From an uncultured Eubacteriales bacterium (lineage in GTDB: Bacteria; Bacillota; Clostridia; Lachnospirales; Lachnospiraceae), in assembly GCA_900319355.1 (NCBI GenBank), contig ONOC01000007.1, positions 1 through 36,215 on the forward strand: a DNA stretch of 36,215 bases, written 5' to 3'. This document shows positions 8,514 to 16,684 of the stretch, in pieces (within the stretch, counting starts at the first letter, position 1; every line of letters begins with the position of its first letter). A program made the translations under genes and the position numbers. Below the pieces are notes generated by a model, which did no database searches, was not told the origin of the DNA, and saw nothing but the letters and a program-made list of their open reading frames with translations.

Positions 8514-9161
8514 TTAATTCTTTTCCCCTGTCGCGTCTCTGAGTTTCATGATCAGATCGGTGATTCTCGCGTTATCCATCCGCATGCTGACCGGGTTCAC
8601 CACCAGCCGCGCGGAAAGCGGACAGACCTCCTCCAGCACCGTAAGCCCGTTTTCCCGAAGCGTGCTTCCCGTTTCCACGATATCGCAGATCACCTCGGAA
8701 AGGCCCACGATCGGGGCCAGCTCGATCGAGCCGTTCAGCTTGATCAGTTCCACGCTCTGATTTTTCTGATTATAGAAATAATTTCTCGCGATATTCGGAT
8801 ACTTGGTGGCGACACGGATCAGCTGATTGTTCTCCAGATACTCCTTCGCCGATGCCGGTCCGCAGATGCACATGCGGCACTTGCCGTATCCTAGGTCAAG
8901 CACCTCAAAAATCTTCCGGTTTTCCTCAAGGATCGTGTCCTTCCCGACAATACCGAGATCTGCCGCACCGTATTCCACATACGTCGGCACATCCGGCCCC
9001 TTGGCAAGGAAGAACCGGAGACCGTATTCCTTATTTTCAAAAATCAGCTTCCTGGTCGTCTTGTCCTTCATCTCGTCACAGCGGATACCGATTTTTTCGA
9101 ACAGATCCATCGTCTTTGAAGCGAGACGCCCCTTGGTGAGTGCAACTGTGAGTACTCTCAT
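8514..9161 (-). CDS. hisG: ATP phosphoribosyltransferase, short form catalytic subunit
   Basis: First enzyme of histidine synthesis, joining ATP and PRPP. At 215 residues it is the short form, which lacks the C-terminal regulatory domain and works as a hetero-octamer with HisZ. Visible features are VALTKGRLASKTMDLFEKIG at the N-terminus and the PRPP-binding region IVETGSTLRENGL near 165-178. The ATG overlaps the hisZ stop (ATGA), consistent with stoichiometric production of the two subunits. Confidence 0.96.
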   Translation of the reverse strand: MRVLTVALTKGRLASKTMDLFEKIGIRCDEMKDKTTRKLIFENKEYGLRFFLAKGPDVPTYVEYGAADLGIVGKDTILEENRKIFEVLDLGYGKCRMCICGPASAKEYLENNQLIRVATKYPNIARNYFYNQKNQSVELIKLNGSIELAPIVGLSEVICDIVETGSTLRENGLTVLEEVCPLSARLVVNPVSMRMDNARITDLIMKLRDATGEKN

Positions 9162-10429
9162 GACCGTCCCTCCTCTTTTTCGCCGAAGAATTCGGCTTCT
9201 TTTTTCTCTTCTGTCGCCAGATCCAGGATACCGGCCGTTCCGTCAGATGAAAAATAATCAATTCTCCGGAACTGATTTCTCCTGCCGTAGGCTTCATAAT
9301 CCTCGAATGTCCTGTCTTCTGCAAAACGCACACAGGCTACGTCCTCACCGGCGTCCCGGAGCTTTTCCGCATAGCGGACAGCCTTCTCCTCGAATTTCAC
9401 AGGATAGAGCACCATGATCTTGATGTCCTTCACGGGAAGCTCGATCTTCTGACGTTCGATCGCCGTCAGCAGAGAGTCAATCTCTGTGGCAAAGCCTACT
9501 GCGGCCGCCTTCTTGCCGAAATGCTCGATCAGCCGGTTGTAGCGGCCTCCGCTGATCAGTGCCTCACCGGAGCCGTAGGTATAGGCCTGGAAAATGATGC
9601 CCGTATAGTACTGATAGCCGGTTACCATGCCCAGATCAAAAATGACATAATCGCCGCAGCCTCTTTCATCCAGAAGCTTCCAGATTTCCGCCAGGCGGTC
9701 CAGTGCCAGATGCGCCTTCTCACCGGAAACATTCTTTCCGGCTTCACGAAGCACTTCCATACCGCCGAAGAGATCCGTCATCTGATTGAAGGCATCTTTC
9801 AGTCTTCCCTGCAGATTCTGCCGCGCGATCAGTTCCTCGGCGCCGAAACGGTTCCTGGCTTTCAGCAGATCCCGGAGTTCAGATACGGTATCCTCATCGA
9901 GCCCCGCCTCATCCACAAGAGATTCAAAATATCCCACATGACCGAGGCTCACCTGAAAATCTTTCAGTCCTGATCTTCTCAGTGTCTCCACGACAAGCGC
10001 GATCACCTCGGCATCAGCCTCCGCGCTGTCATCATTCAGATATTCCACGCCCATCTGTGTGCTCTCGCGCAGTCTTCCCTGAAGGGAATGGCTGTTCCGG
10101 TACACGTTGCCGTGATAGCAGAAACGCAGCGGCATATCCTCCTGAGCAAAATACATGGAAACGGCTCTGGCCACGGACGGTGTAAAGTCAGGCCGCAGCA
10201 CAAGGGTGGAACCATCTCTGTCGACAACCTTGTACAGATCTCTCGTCGGCATGGTCCCTACTTCTTCCGAAAAAACCCTGAAAAATTCAAAGGAAGATGT
10301 CTCGACAGACTGATAGCCATAGGAGCGGTACAGCTTCTCGATCTGACGCTCCAGGTAACGCTTTCTGTCACACTCTATGCCGAAGATATCACGGAATCCT
10401 TCCGGCGTGTGAATCAGCTTTTTCTTCAT
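9158..10429 (-). CDS. hisZ: ATP phosphoribosyltransferase regulatory subunit
   Basis: A paralogue of the class II histidyl-tRNA synthetase catalytic core that lost charging activity and serves as the histidine-sensing partner of short HisG. The 423-residue protein shows HTPEGFRDIFG at the start, the motif-2-like LVLRPDFTPSVARAVS near 76-91, FCYHGNVYR, and the motif-3-like SGGRYNRLIEHFG near 293-305. The C-terminal part (about 320-423) is more divergent. It is the first gene of the his operon and has its own promoter (10464-10492). A strong AAGGAGA ribosome site lies just upstream. Confidence 0.94.
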   Translation of the reverse strand: MKKKLIHTPEGFRDIFGIECDRKRYLERQIEKLYRSYGYQSVETSSFEFFRVFSEEVGTMPTRDLYKVVDRDGSTLVLRPDFTPSVARAVSMYFAQEDMPLRFCYHGNVYRNSHSLQGRLRESTQMGVEYLNDDSAEADAEVIALVVETLRRSGLKDFQVSLGHVGYFESLVDEAGLDEDTVSELRDLLKARNRFGAEELIARQNLQGRLKDAFNQMTDLFGGMEVLREAGKNVSGEKAHLALDRLAEIWKLLDERGCGDYVIFDLGMVTGYQYYTGIIFQAYTYGSGEALISGGRYNRLIEHFGKKAAAVGFATEIDSLLTAIERQKIELPVKDIKIMVLYPVKFEEKAVRYAEKLRDAGEDVACVRFAEDRTFEDYEAYGRRNQFRRIDYFSSDGTAGILDLATEEKKEAEFFGEKEEGRS

Positions 10430-10463
10430 GCAGAATATTCTCCTTTACGCTTTAGTACGCTGC

Positions 10464-10492
10464 CATATTACCACATAAAACTATTCTGTCAA
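10464..10492 (-). promoter_or_regulatory. Sigma-A-type promoter for the his operon
   Basis: On the minus strand TTGACA (10487-10492) is followed by a 17-base spacer and AATATG (10464-10469); TAATAT sits one base closer. The -35 box overlaps the end of recU. No T-box or His-codon leader peptide fits in the roughly 30-nt leader. Confidence 0.65.
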
Positions 10493-11023
10493 GTTCCGCG
10501 TTCCGAGATCCCTGCTGATGCCCTCCAGATACGGAACGAGAATGCCTGATTTTTTCGGCAGAAAGAAGGCCGGTGCCAGTTCACTGACAGAAAAATGTTT
10601 CGGACCGCCGTTCTGCGCGCGGTCCCAGAAATACGATGTCTCCGAGAAGCGCATGTAGTAGAGTTCGTCGCGTGAGGTGAACAGAATCAGCAGAAAGGCG
10701 ATGCCCTGCTGCTTCTCAAAATCCCTCATAAACCTCACCTGATGCTCATGAATGTTGGCAATCGGAAAGGAATCGGTCGCACACTCTTTCGCATCAAAGC
10801 ACACCGGGATGCCCTGCACCGCACCGATGTAATCGATCGTACTTTTCTGATCAAAGTAGGCGAGCGTAATCCGTCTCGTTTCCTTATCCTTCTTCACCGG
10901 CGTAATGGGAGTCGGCACCTTCTGAATCAGGGCCAGGCCCTGTTCGCGGTACTGTTCATTTGTTCTGTTGATCATTTCCTCCAGCGTCGAACCCCGGAGG
11001 CCTCTGGAATTCCATGTTGCCAT
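10481..11023 (-). CDS. recU: Holliday junction resolvase RecU
   Basis: Endonuclease of the PD-(D/E)XK fold that resolves Holliday junctions in Firmicutes, working with RuvAB, which is also encoded in this window. The 180-residue product is slightly shorter than the roughly 200 of Bacillus RecU. It has the N-terminal RGSTLEEMINRTNEQY, the catalytic core STIDYIGAVQGIPVCFDAKE with the acidic and Lys residues near 75-98, and a conserved HEHQVRFMRDFEKQQGIAF segment. The GGGAG ribosome site supports this ATG. The gap to lepB holds structured repeat copy B. Confidence 0.93.
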   Translation of the reverse strand: MATWNSRGLRGSTLEEMINRTNEQYREQGLALIQKVPTPITPVKKDKETRRITLAYFDQKSTIDYIGAVQGIPVCFDAKECATDSFPIANIHEHQVRFMRDFEKQQGIAFLLILFTSRDELYYMRFSETSYFWDRAQNGGPKHFSVSELAPAFFLPKKSGILVPYLEGISRDLGTRNLTE

Positions 11024-11102
11024 AGCCGTTTCTCCCTCGGCAATACACTGACTCCCGGCAGGTTCGCGGATGATATTATCCTTTGAGCGACTTCACAGAG
11101 CC

Positions 11103-11259
11103 GATGTATCTCCCGGTCAGTCGAGTGAAGAAAGGCGATAAGCGCGAGGACCCGTTCAAGCCTGCGTCAGCAGGCTCGTTCCGCAGCGCCGCCTTTCGAG
11201 CGAGAATGGCCGCCGGAGATACACGGCGAATGTGACCGGAGTGAAAAGGGTGATACATC
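11103..11259 (+). repeat. Structured intergenic repeat, copy B (complete)
   Basis: The best-preserved of three copies, between lepB and recU. Nested pairings are visible: outer arms GATGTATC (11103-11110) and GATACATC (11252-11259); CCGGTCA (11113-11119) with TGACCGG (11233-11239); GAAAGGCG (11130-11137) with CGCCTTTC (11190-11197); hairpin CCTGC-GTCA-GCAGG (11161-11174); and CGCCG (11211-11215) with CGGCG (11224-11228). Together these give a branched structure of about 157 bases. Copies A and C carry GATGCATCC as right arm, and C keeps GGATG as left arm, so the outer pairing is maintained with a changed base. No transposase is linked. Confidence 0.88.
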
Positions 11260-11279
11260 CGCGGACCGCCGAAACGGAT

Positions 11280-12077
11280 TTACTGACGGTAAAGCGGATT
11301 CCCCGATTCATCCGGCTCGTAATATTCATCCTCATGACTGTTGATCACACCGAACTTTGAGAGCGGCCAGTAGCGGAATACCGCCTTCCCGAGGATCTCA
11401 TCCTTCGTCACAAAGGTGTTTGTCCAGAGTCTCGCATCATGAGAATATTCCCTGTTGTCTCCGAGAACGAAATAGCTGTTCTCCGGGACGGTGATCGGAT
11501 AGGTCAGATTACCGCCGGCTGTGGAATCCGGTGTGGCGCAGAAATCATCCGAGAGCGGAATCGGATCGTCATTGACATAGACGTCTCCGTCATGAATATC
11601 TATGGTGTCTCCCGGAAGTCCGATGACACGTTTGATAAACCATTCTTTTTCATTATCGGGGTATTTGAAGATGATGATGTCGTAGCGTTTTACATCGCTG
11701 TTTACATAGGCAAGTCTGTTGCCGAAGATCTGATCATCCGGCATGATGGTCGGAACCATGGATTCACTCGGAATCTTTGCGTTGACCACAATAAAGAGCT
11801 GAAGGAAAATCATAACCGCCGCAACAATGGCAATCAGGCGGACATAGCCGAGCACTTCATGTTTCACACTGTATTTCTCAGAACCATCGTCCTTCTGCTC
11901 TCTTTTCTTTTTTCGTTCATTTCTGTCTTTTCTCATGAGGGAATCCGTATCCGATCCTGCAGAAGACTCCTCTGCCTCGGTTCCGGCCTGTTCTGAATCC
12001 GCGATCTGATCATCCAGCTCATCCATCAGATCACGCGATCCCTCCTCAGTGTTTTCCTGGTTTTCCGGTGTACTCAT
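11280..12077 (-). CDS. lepB: Signal peptidase I
   Basis: Membrane serine/lysine protease that removes signal peptides of exported proteins. A long acidic and charged cytoplasmic N-terminus (1-70, with an RKDRNERKKKREQK basic patch) precedes one membrane helix (about 75-96, LIAIVAAVMIFLQLFIVV). The catalytic domain then has the nucleophile in IPSESMVPT (Ser near 105) and the Lys base in WFIKRVIGLPGD (near 148), and ends with FVLGDNREYSHDARLW. The ATG at 12077 has AGGAG six bases upstream, better than an in-frame TTG at 12083. It overlaps the end of the pseudouridine synthase gene by about 30 bases. Confidence 0.95.
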   Translation of the reverse strand: MSTPENQENTEEGSRDLMDELDDQIADSEQAGTEAEESSAGSDTDSLMRKDRNERKKKREQKDDGSEKYSVKHEVLGYVRLIAIVAAVMIFLQLFIVVNAKIPSESMVPTIMPDDQIFGNRLAYVNSDVKRYDIIIFKYPDNEKEWFIKRVIGLPGDTIDIHDGDVYVNDDPIPLSDDFCATPDSTAGGNLTYPITVPENSYFVLGDNREYSHDARLWTNTFVTKDEILGKAVFRYWPLSKFGVINSHEDEYYEPDESGNPLYRQ

Positions 12078-13095
12078 CGACAACTCCTCTGTTCAGTATA
12101 TTTTCCAGCTTCCGCGGCAGCGGCGCAGTGACATCCGGTCCTTCCGGAAAAATCATGCGCGCGGCATGCAGAAACTGATGATCCAGTCCGTAACGCTCCC
12201 GAAAGATGCGGTTCAGACGTACACTGCCATATTTTACATCTCCGGCTACCGGATGTCCAATATAAGACAGATGGCTCCGGATCTGATGTGTCCTGCCCGT
12301 CAGGAGCTTCACAGAAAGAAGCGTGCATCTCATCTCTCCGAACCGGAGGATGCGCACGGGTTCGCACTCCGTTTCGATTTCTGCGGCACCTTCCGCAGGT
12401 CCGGGCATAACCTCGACCTTCCGTGTACCCGGATTTTTCCGGAGATACGCCTTCAGATGCTTCTTCTCCGGAAAAACACCGCCCACAAGCGTCAGATAGT
12501 ATTTGTCTACGGCTCTTGTCCGTATCATTTCCGACAGTTTCTGAGAAGCATGAAGTGTCTTTGCAGCGACGATAAGCCCGCTGGTATTCCTGTCCAGCCG
12601 GTTCACGACGCCGGGACGGTACAGACGGAAGTCCTCTTCTGTCATCTGTCCGGTTTTCAGAAGATAATTCCTTATGATCTCCACCATGGACGGCTCCCCG
12701 CTGCTGTCCGGCTGGGAAAGCACGCCGGCCGGCTTATCTGCGATCAGCATGGCGTCATCTTCATAGATGATCACCGGATCAGGAATCGCAGAAACTTTTC
12801 CTGCTTCAGCTGATTTCTCTGCCGGCGACAGATTTTTCCTGTCGGATAATGGCGCAGCGGATACAGCCGGCTCCTGACCGGCAAATTTCCTCAGCGTCTC
12901 ATCGGAAAACCAGATCCTGACCGTATCTCCCGCCTGAAGCATTTCTTTTCCCGAAGCTTTGCCGCCGTTCAGCGTGATATTCTTTTTTCTCAGCTGTTTA
13001 TATAAAAAACCGCCTCCCGCTTCCGGCAGATATCTTTTCAGAAATTTATCCAGACGCTGAGAGGCTTCTTCTGCTGTTATTCTGATTTCCTTCAT
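12046..13095 (-). CDS. RluA-family RNA pseudouridine synthase
   Basis: Isomerises specific uridines in rRNA or tRNA. An N-terminal S4-like domain (about 5-65, QRLDKFLKRYLPEAGGGFLY) and a proline/serine-rich linker precede the catalytic domain, which has GVVNRLDRNTSGLIVAAKT with the catalytic Asp near 165. Later conserved pieces are LLTGRTHQIRSHLSYIGHPV and LHAARMIFPE. The 349-residue length fits the RluC/RluD subgroup; the exact target cannot be read from sequence. I chose ATG 13095 because extending upstream would run into the palindromic element at 13111-13256. No strong ribosome site is visible. The gene is followed by the overlapping lepB. Confidence 0.92.
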   Translation of the reverse strand: MKEIRITAEEASQRLDKFLKRYLPEAGGGFLYKQLRKKNITLNGGKASGKEMLQAGDTVRIWFSDETLRKFAGQEPAVSAAPLSDRKNLSPAEKSAEAGKVSAIPDPVIIYEDDAMLIADKPAGVLSQPDSSGEPSMVEIIRNYLLKTGQMTEEDFRLYRPGVVNRLDRNTSGLIVAAKTLHASQKLSEMIRTRAVDKYYLTLVGGVFPEKKHLKAYLRKNPGTRKVEVMPGPAEGAAEIETECEPVRILRFGEMRCTLLSVKLLTGRTHQIRSHLSYIGHPVAGDVKYGSVRLNRIFRERYGLDHQFLHAARMIFPEGPDVTAPLPRKLENILNRGVVDEYTGKPGKH

Positions 13096-13110
13096 ATACT
13101 TATACCGAAA

Positions 13111-13256
13111 TATTAAGCCATCGACGCGCAGGCAGTGAGCCGCATCCGCACACACGAAGTGTGATGCGGTGAGGCGAACGCCGCGTCAGACCGACGAAGT
13201 CGGTCTCATGTGCCGACTGCTAGAATCGCACAGCGATGGAGCAGCCGAGCTTAATA
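13111..13256. repeat. Large palindromic element with terminal inverted repeats
   Basis: Lies between the two-helix membrane protein gene and the pseudouridine synthase gene. Outer arms are TATTAAGC (13111-13118) and GCTTAATA (13249-13256), followed inward by CCATCG (13118-13123) and CGATGG (13234-13239). Inside are AGACCGAC-GAA-GTCGGTCT (13188-13206), a CCGCATC/GATGCGG stem (13140-13169) with a CACAC-GAA-GTGTG tip, and TCGC-ACA-GCGA (13226-13236). Just outside are ACAGCGCTGT (13257-13266) and CTGTATGATACAG (13272-13284), both self-complementary. The architecture looks like a non-autonomous palindromic mobile repeat (MITE-like) or a structured RNA. It is not the same sequence as the three-copy repeat. 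Confidence 0.8.
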
Positions 13257-13288
13257 CAGCGCTGTGGGATCCTGTATGATACAGACGT

Positions 13289-13861
13289 TTACAGTGTGAT
13301 GGCCATCAGGATACCGGCGACCTCGCCGTCTCTTTCCATCCTGTATTCATCCTGTTTTTCCGCCAGCTGATCCGCACGCTCCGTGAATTTATCGAGGCTG
13401 TCAAAAATCTTGACCGTTACCTTGTAGCCGCCGGAAAGCACATGCTTGCGGATGTTTTTCTCCATGAAGGAGATATCCTGAGCCGTTGGCTTTGTGCTCG
13501 TGTAGCACATGATATATTCGCCGCAGACGATACTGGCATCAATGAACATGTTTTTCTCATAGGTGGTGAAATACAGCTCATAGAGCACCCGGAGACCCTC
13601 CGTGTGCTTCCGGATTTCCTTATATTCAGCGGCTGGCATTTTCGGCACGCGGAAAATCATGATCACACTGATCACGGACATACCGCCCGGCACCACCATA
13701 AAAGCCGCAATGACGGACCAGATATTTGAGCGGCTTCCGCCGTTCAGCAGAAGTCCGATGATAAAAATCGCGAGACAGGCGGCAAAAATCAGAATCGTCC
13801 TTATGATGCGGACCCTTTTCTGTTCGCTGATGTATCCGTAGCTTCCCTTACCGATCTTCAC
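13289..13861 (-). CDS. Two-helix membrane protein of unknown function
   Basis: I do not recognise this 190-residue protein by name. A basic N-terminus (KIGKGSYGYISEQKRVRIIR) leads into two membrane helices, about 20-41 (TILIFAACLAIFIIGLLL) and about 48-71 (WSVIAAFMVVPGGMSVISVIMIF). A soluble domain of about 110 residues follows with FIDASIVCGEYIMCYTSTKP. The start is GTG, supported by AAGGAG nine bases upstream. It follows the alarmone synthetase gene by 33 bases and is probably co-transcribed with it. Function is unknown; the pairing could suggest envelope or stress sensing, but that is speculation. Confidence 0.8.
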   Translation of the reverse strand: MKIGKGSYGYISEQKRVRIIRTILIFAACLAIFIIGLLLNGGSRSNIWSVIAAFMVVPGGMSVISVIMIFRVPKMPAAEYKEIRKHTEGLRVLYELYFTTYEKNMFIDASIVCGEYIMCYTSTKPTAQDISFMEKNIRKHVLSGGYKVTVKIFDSLDKFTERADQLAEKQDEYRMERDGEVAGILMAITL

Positions 13862-13894
13862 TTCTGGCTGCTCCTTCTTTCTGAAAAGATTCTG

Positions 13895-14728
13895 TTATTC
13901 CTCATTCTTCTTCCGTCCGTCGCCCTGACGGTTGCTCTGAGCCTTGTAGGCCTGAGCAATCAGATCGAGCTGATCATGATAACGGATCAGCTCCTCCATG
14001 TTGTCTTCCTGGTAGACCCGGTAAAACTCATCCTGGATTTTTTCAACCTCACGCGTCGTCGTCATGGTATACAGATTCTCAATGGTGCTGACGATATCCT
14101 CGACCAGACTGTACTTCATCTTCGAGGACAGCTGCGCATCCATGATCTCCTCGCGGACGGCCGACATCTCGCTGTCGAGGGAAATAATCGCATTGGCGGC
14201 GTTGGCCAGTCTTGTGCCGACGCGTTCCGGGATTTTTCCCTGATACTTGTACTGCAGAGAATGCTCTGTTGTCGCCCAGAAATCCATCGCCATCGTGCGG
14301 ATCTGGATCTCCACATTGATCTCCTTCGGCCCGTTGATGGTATTGACCACATATTTTGTGATCATGTGATAGCTCCGGTAACCGCTTTCCTTCTGATTTC
14401 TGATGTAATCCTTGATCTCTGTGACCCTGAGGTCGGATCTGCGGGAGATGATCTGGGCAACACGTTCGATGTCCTCCACAAACTGGCAGATAATGCGGAC
14501 GCCCGCGATATCCTCGATCTCGTCCTCCATCCGGTCCATGGAGACATTCTTCTTCTGCATTTTCTCCAGAATGCTGGTGATGCTTTTCACACGGCCGGTC
14601 ACCTGTTCAATCGGACAGTATTTGCCGTATCTTGCATATTCATCCTTCATATGATGAAATTTCAGAATCAGTTCATCCACCGCCATCTCATACGGTGCAA
14701 GTATCTGATGCCAGAGAATAATGTCCAT
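13895..14728 (-). CDS. Small alarmone synthetase (RelA/SpoT synthetase domain only)
   Basis: Predicted to make (p)ppGpp from ATP and GTP/GDP. Only the synthetase domain is present, with no HD hydrolase, TGS or ACT domain, as in the RelQ/YjbM group. Family motifs visible are GRVKSITSILEKMQKK, EDEIEDIAGVRIICQF near 67-82, ESGYRSYHMI and VEIQIRTMAMDFWATTEHSL near 140-160. At 277 residues it is longer than the typical 210, with an extra coiled C-terminal tail rich in charged residues. The GAGGAG ribosome site is six bases from the ATG. It sits just downstream of a terminator-like hairpin (14757-14793). Confidence 0.92.
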   Translation of the reverse strand: MDIILWHQILAPYEMAVDELILKFHHMKDEYARYGKYCPIEQVTGRVKSITSILEKMQKKNVSMDRMEDEIEDIAGVRIICQFVEDIERVAQIISRRSDLRVTEIKDYIRNQKESGYRSYHMITKYVVNTINGPKEINVEIQIRTMAMDFWATTEHSLQYKYQGKIPERVGTRLANAANAIISLDSEMSAVREEIMDAQLSSKMKYSLVEDIVSTIENLYTMTTTREVEKIQDEFYRVYQEDNMEELIRYHDQLDLIAQAYKAQSNRQGDGRKKNEE

Positions 14729-14756
14729 AACTTCTCCTCATGTTCCTGATGCACTT

Positions 14757-14793
14757 AAAAAAGGCAGCTCATTCTGATTCGAACGGGCTGCCT
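14757..14793 (-). terminator. Rho-independent terminator after the coiled-coil gene
   Basis: Minus-strand AGGCAGC (14787-14793) pairs with GCTGCCT (14762-14768) across an 18-base loop and is followed by a run of T. It lies 20 bases after the coiled-coil protein stop and just before the alarmone synthetase ribosome site, so it may partly attenuate transcription into that gene. Confidence 0.75.
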
Positions 14794-14812
14794 CCTGAAT
14801 TTTCATTTCTGA

Positions 14813-15430
14813 TTATTCGTTATCACTGTCATCCGTTCCGTTGTCATCACTGTCCGTCTGAACAGAAGACTGATGTGATGCGGAATTCTCCATCGGTGAA
14901 AGCTCACTTCTGTTTTCATTTACCAGATCATAATAGCTCTGCAGCGATGAAGAAAATTCATTGAACTTCGTTCCGACATCCGCGATGGTATTCCCCATGA
15001 TGGAGGAAATATTGCTGAGAATCTGGTCCGTATAGCTGATGGCACTGGAACGGATATTATCAGCATCGCTCTGGGCAGAATCAAGAATCTGCTGCGCCTG
15101 TTTATTTGCCTCATTCACGGTGTCATTCGCCTGTGAATAAGCGGCTTTCATGATCTCTGTTTCCTCAACAAGAGACTGTGCCTGCTTCTGCGCATCCGAA
15201 ATAATATGATCCGCCTTCGACTGCGCATCGGCCAGAATCGCATCCTTGTTGCCGATAATCTTCTGATATCTCTTTATCTCATCAGGTGTCTTCAGCCGAA
15301 GCTCGCGAAGAAGCTCCTCCAGCTCCTCCTTGTTCACGATGATCTTCGTCGTGGAAAGCGGCTGATACCTGCAATTCTCTACGTATTCTTCGATCTCTTC
15401 AATGATCTCTTCAATTCTGCTGCTGCTCAT
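14813..15430 (-). CDS. Coiled-coil protein, DivIVA/ATPase-subunit-like
   Basis: A soluble 205-residue protein dominated by heptad-rich helix. Residues 1-60 are strongly acidic (RIEEIIEEIEEYVENC, EELEELLRELRL). Residues 65-130 form an alanine/glutamine-rich coiled coil (ADAQSKADHIISDAQKQAQ, NEANKQAQQILDSAQSDAD) of the kind seen in DivIVA and F/V-type ATPase stalk subunits. The tail is acidic and disordered (SDDNGTDDSDNE). Similar proteins sit upstream of coaD-type clusters in Clostridia, so a scaffold or cell-cycle role is possible, but no function can be assigned. AAGGAG precedes the ATG. A terminator follows. Confidence 0.85.
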   Translation of the reverse strand: MSSSRIEEIIEEIEEYVENCRYQPLSTTKIIVNKEELEELLRELRLKTPDEIKRYQKIIGNKDAILADAQSKADHIISDAQKQAQSLVEETEIMKAAYSQANDTVNEANKQAQQILDSAQSDADNIRSSAISYTDQILSNISSIMGNTIADVGTKFNEFSSSLQSYYDLVNENRSELSPMENSASHQSSVQTDSDDNGTDDSDNE

Positions 15431-15549
15431 CCTGTGCTCCTTACTCTCTTACTTATAATCCCGAAATCCCCTTAAGTATGGTATGCGAAGCAAAAATCGA
15501 CGCCATAAGATCCTGCAAGGAACTGTCTTACCATAAAGAAAGCTTCCGC

Positions 15550-16074
15550 TTAAGCTCTCCCCGGCTCATGCGGAAGTTCCTGTTCAAGTCTTCTCCGTGT
15601 ATTCAGTTTCTGATGAATCAGGTCCACCACGAACGGCGGAACAAATTCGCTGATATCTCCGCCAAAATTCGCAACTTCTTTGACCGTTGTCGAACTCAGA
15701 TAAGAATATTGCAGAGAAGTAAACAAGAATGCAGTATCTACATCAGGCGCAAGCTTTCTGTTTGTCTGCGCCATCTGGAGTTCATACTCGAAATCCGTGA
15801 TCAGACGCAATCCCCTGACAATGACATTTGCATTGCACGCCATCGCGAAGTCGACCGAAAGTCCCTCAAATGCCATAACTTCAACGTTTTCGATATCTTC
15901 CGTCGCTTTCTTTAGTATATTAACACGTTCTTCTACAGAAAACAACGGAGTTTTTGCCGAATTGTGCAGCACTCCGATGACAACGCTGTCAAATAATTTG
16001 CTGGATCTCCTGATAATATCAAGGTGTCCGTAAGTAACCGGATCAAAAGTTCCGGGATAAACTGCCCTTTTCAT
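15550..16074 (-). CDS. coaD: Phosphopantetheine adenylyltransferase
   Basis: Fourth step of coenzyme A synthesis: transfers AMP from ATP to 4'-phosphopantetheine. The nucleotidyltransferase signature is complete: [16 protein letters not shown] at residues 6-21 (T/HxGH), VIVRGLR near 85-91, and the ISSTxVRE equivalent [11 protein letters not shown] near 126-136. The 174 residues include a short basic/acidic tail beyond the usual 160. It is third in the unit mgsA-rsmD-coaD; the rsmD-coaD pair is common in Firmicutes. Confidence 0.96.
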   Translation of the reverse strand: MKRAVYPGTFDPVTYGHLDIIRRSSKLFDSVVIGVLHNSAKTPLFSVEERVNILKKATEDIENVEVMAFEGLSVDFAMACNANVIVRGLRLITDFEYELQMAQTNRKLAPDVDTAFLFTSLQYSYLSSTTVKEVANFGGDISEFVPPFVVDLIHQKLNTRRRLEQELPHEPGRA

Positions 16075-16126
16075 GATCTCTTCCTGTCCGTATTCTGCGT
16101 GATGCCGCCCTGCCGTGTGATGTATC

Positions 16127-16684
16127 TCAGTTCGTCTTCCTTCTCAGAAACAGGTGCTCATTTGTTTTATATGTTTTCAATTTATGGCACACATACCCTG
16201 AATTGTCAAGCCAGGAAAAATCATCCTGCCGCGAAGCTTCCACTACAAAAAGTGTATCATCTGTCACGCAGTGCGCCTGCTCCAGAAGCCCGAGTGCCTG
16301 CTTTTCCAGTCCCTGAAGATACGGCGGATCCATGAAGACCACACCGAAGGGTTCGTGGCCGTCAAGACTCCGGATGGCTGCCATCACATCCATCTGCAGC
16401 ACCTCCGAGCGATCCTCAAGTTTTGTGAATTTCAGGTTGTCACGGATGATGGAGACGGCCTTCCGGCTCTGCTCCACAAAACACGCTTCTCTGGCGCCCC
16501 GGCTCAGTGCCTCGATACCGATGGCACCGCTTCCCGCAAAAAGGTCAAGAAAACGACACTCTGGAATATAGCTCTGAAGCATATTGAAGAGTGTCTCCTT
16601 AATTCTGTCTGTAGTTGGTCTTGTATCTCTGCCCGGCAGGGTCTTCAGCGGAAGACTCCTGCAGGTTCCTGCAATAACTCTCAT
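16127..16684 (-). CDS. rsmD: 16S rRNA (guanine(966)-N(2))-methyltransferase
   Basis: SAM-dependent enzyme that methylates G966 of 16S rRNA during 30S assembly. The 185-residue protein starts with the family hallmark [13 protein letters not shown] and [16 protein letters not shown], has the SAM-binding loop [19 protein letters not shown] near 45-63, and the catalytic motif DPPY near 118-121. The ATG overlaps the mgsA stop (ATGA). Confidence 0.96.
   Translation of the reverse strand: MRVIAGTCRSLPLKTLPGRDTRPTTDRIKETLFNMLQSYIPECRFLDLFAGSGAIGIEALSRGAREACFVEQSRKAVSIIRDNLKFTKLEDRSEVLQMDVMAAIRSLDGHEPFGVVFMDPPYLQGLEKQALGLLEQAHCVTDDTLFVVEASRQDDFSWLDNSGYVCHKLKTYKTNEHLFLRRKTN

Noticed and set aside
11076-11258. 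60-codon minus-strand frame in the lepB-recU gap
   Set aside because: It lies inside repeat copy B, lacks a ribosome site and matches no family.
13096-13155. Upstream extension of the pseudouridine synthase by 20 codons
   Set aside because: The extension would run into the palindromic element and adds no family sequence; the S4 domain starts normally at the ATG at 13095.
14776-14784. GTTCGAATC on the minus strand, resembling a tRNA T-loop
   Set aside because: It is the loop of the terminator at 14757-14793; no cloverleaf, acceptor stem or anticodon arm is present around it.
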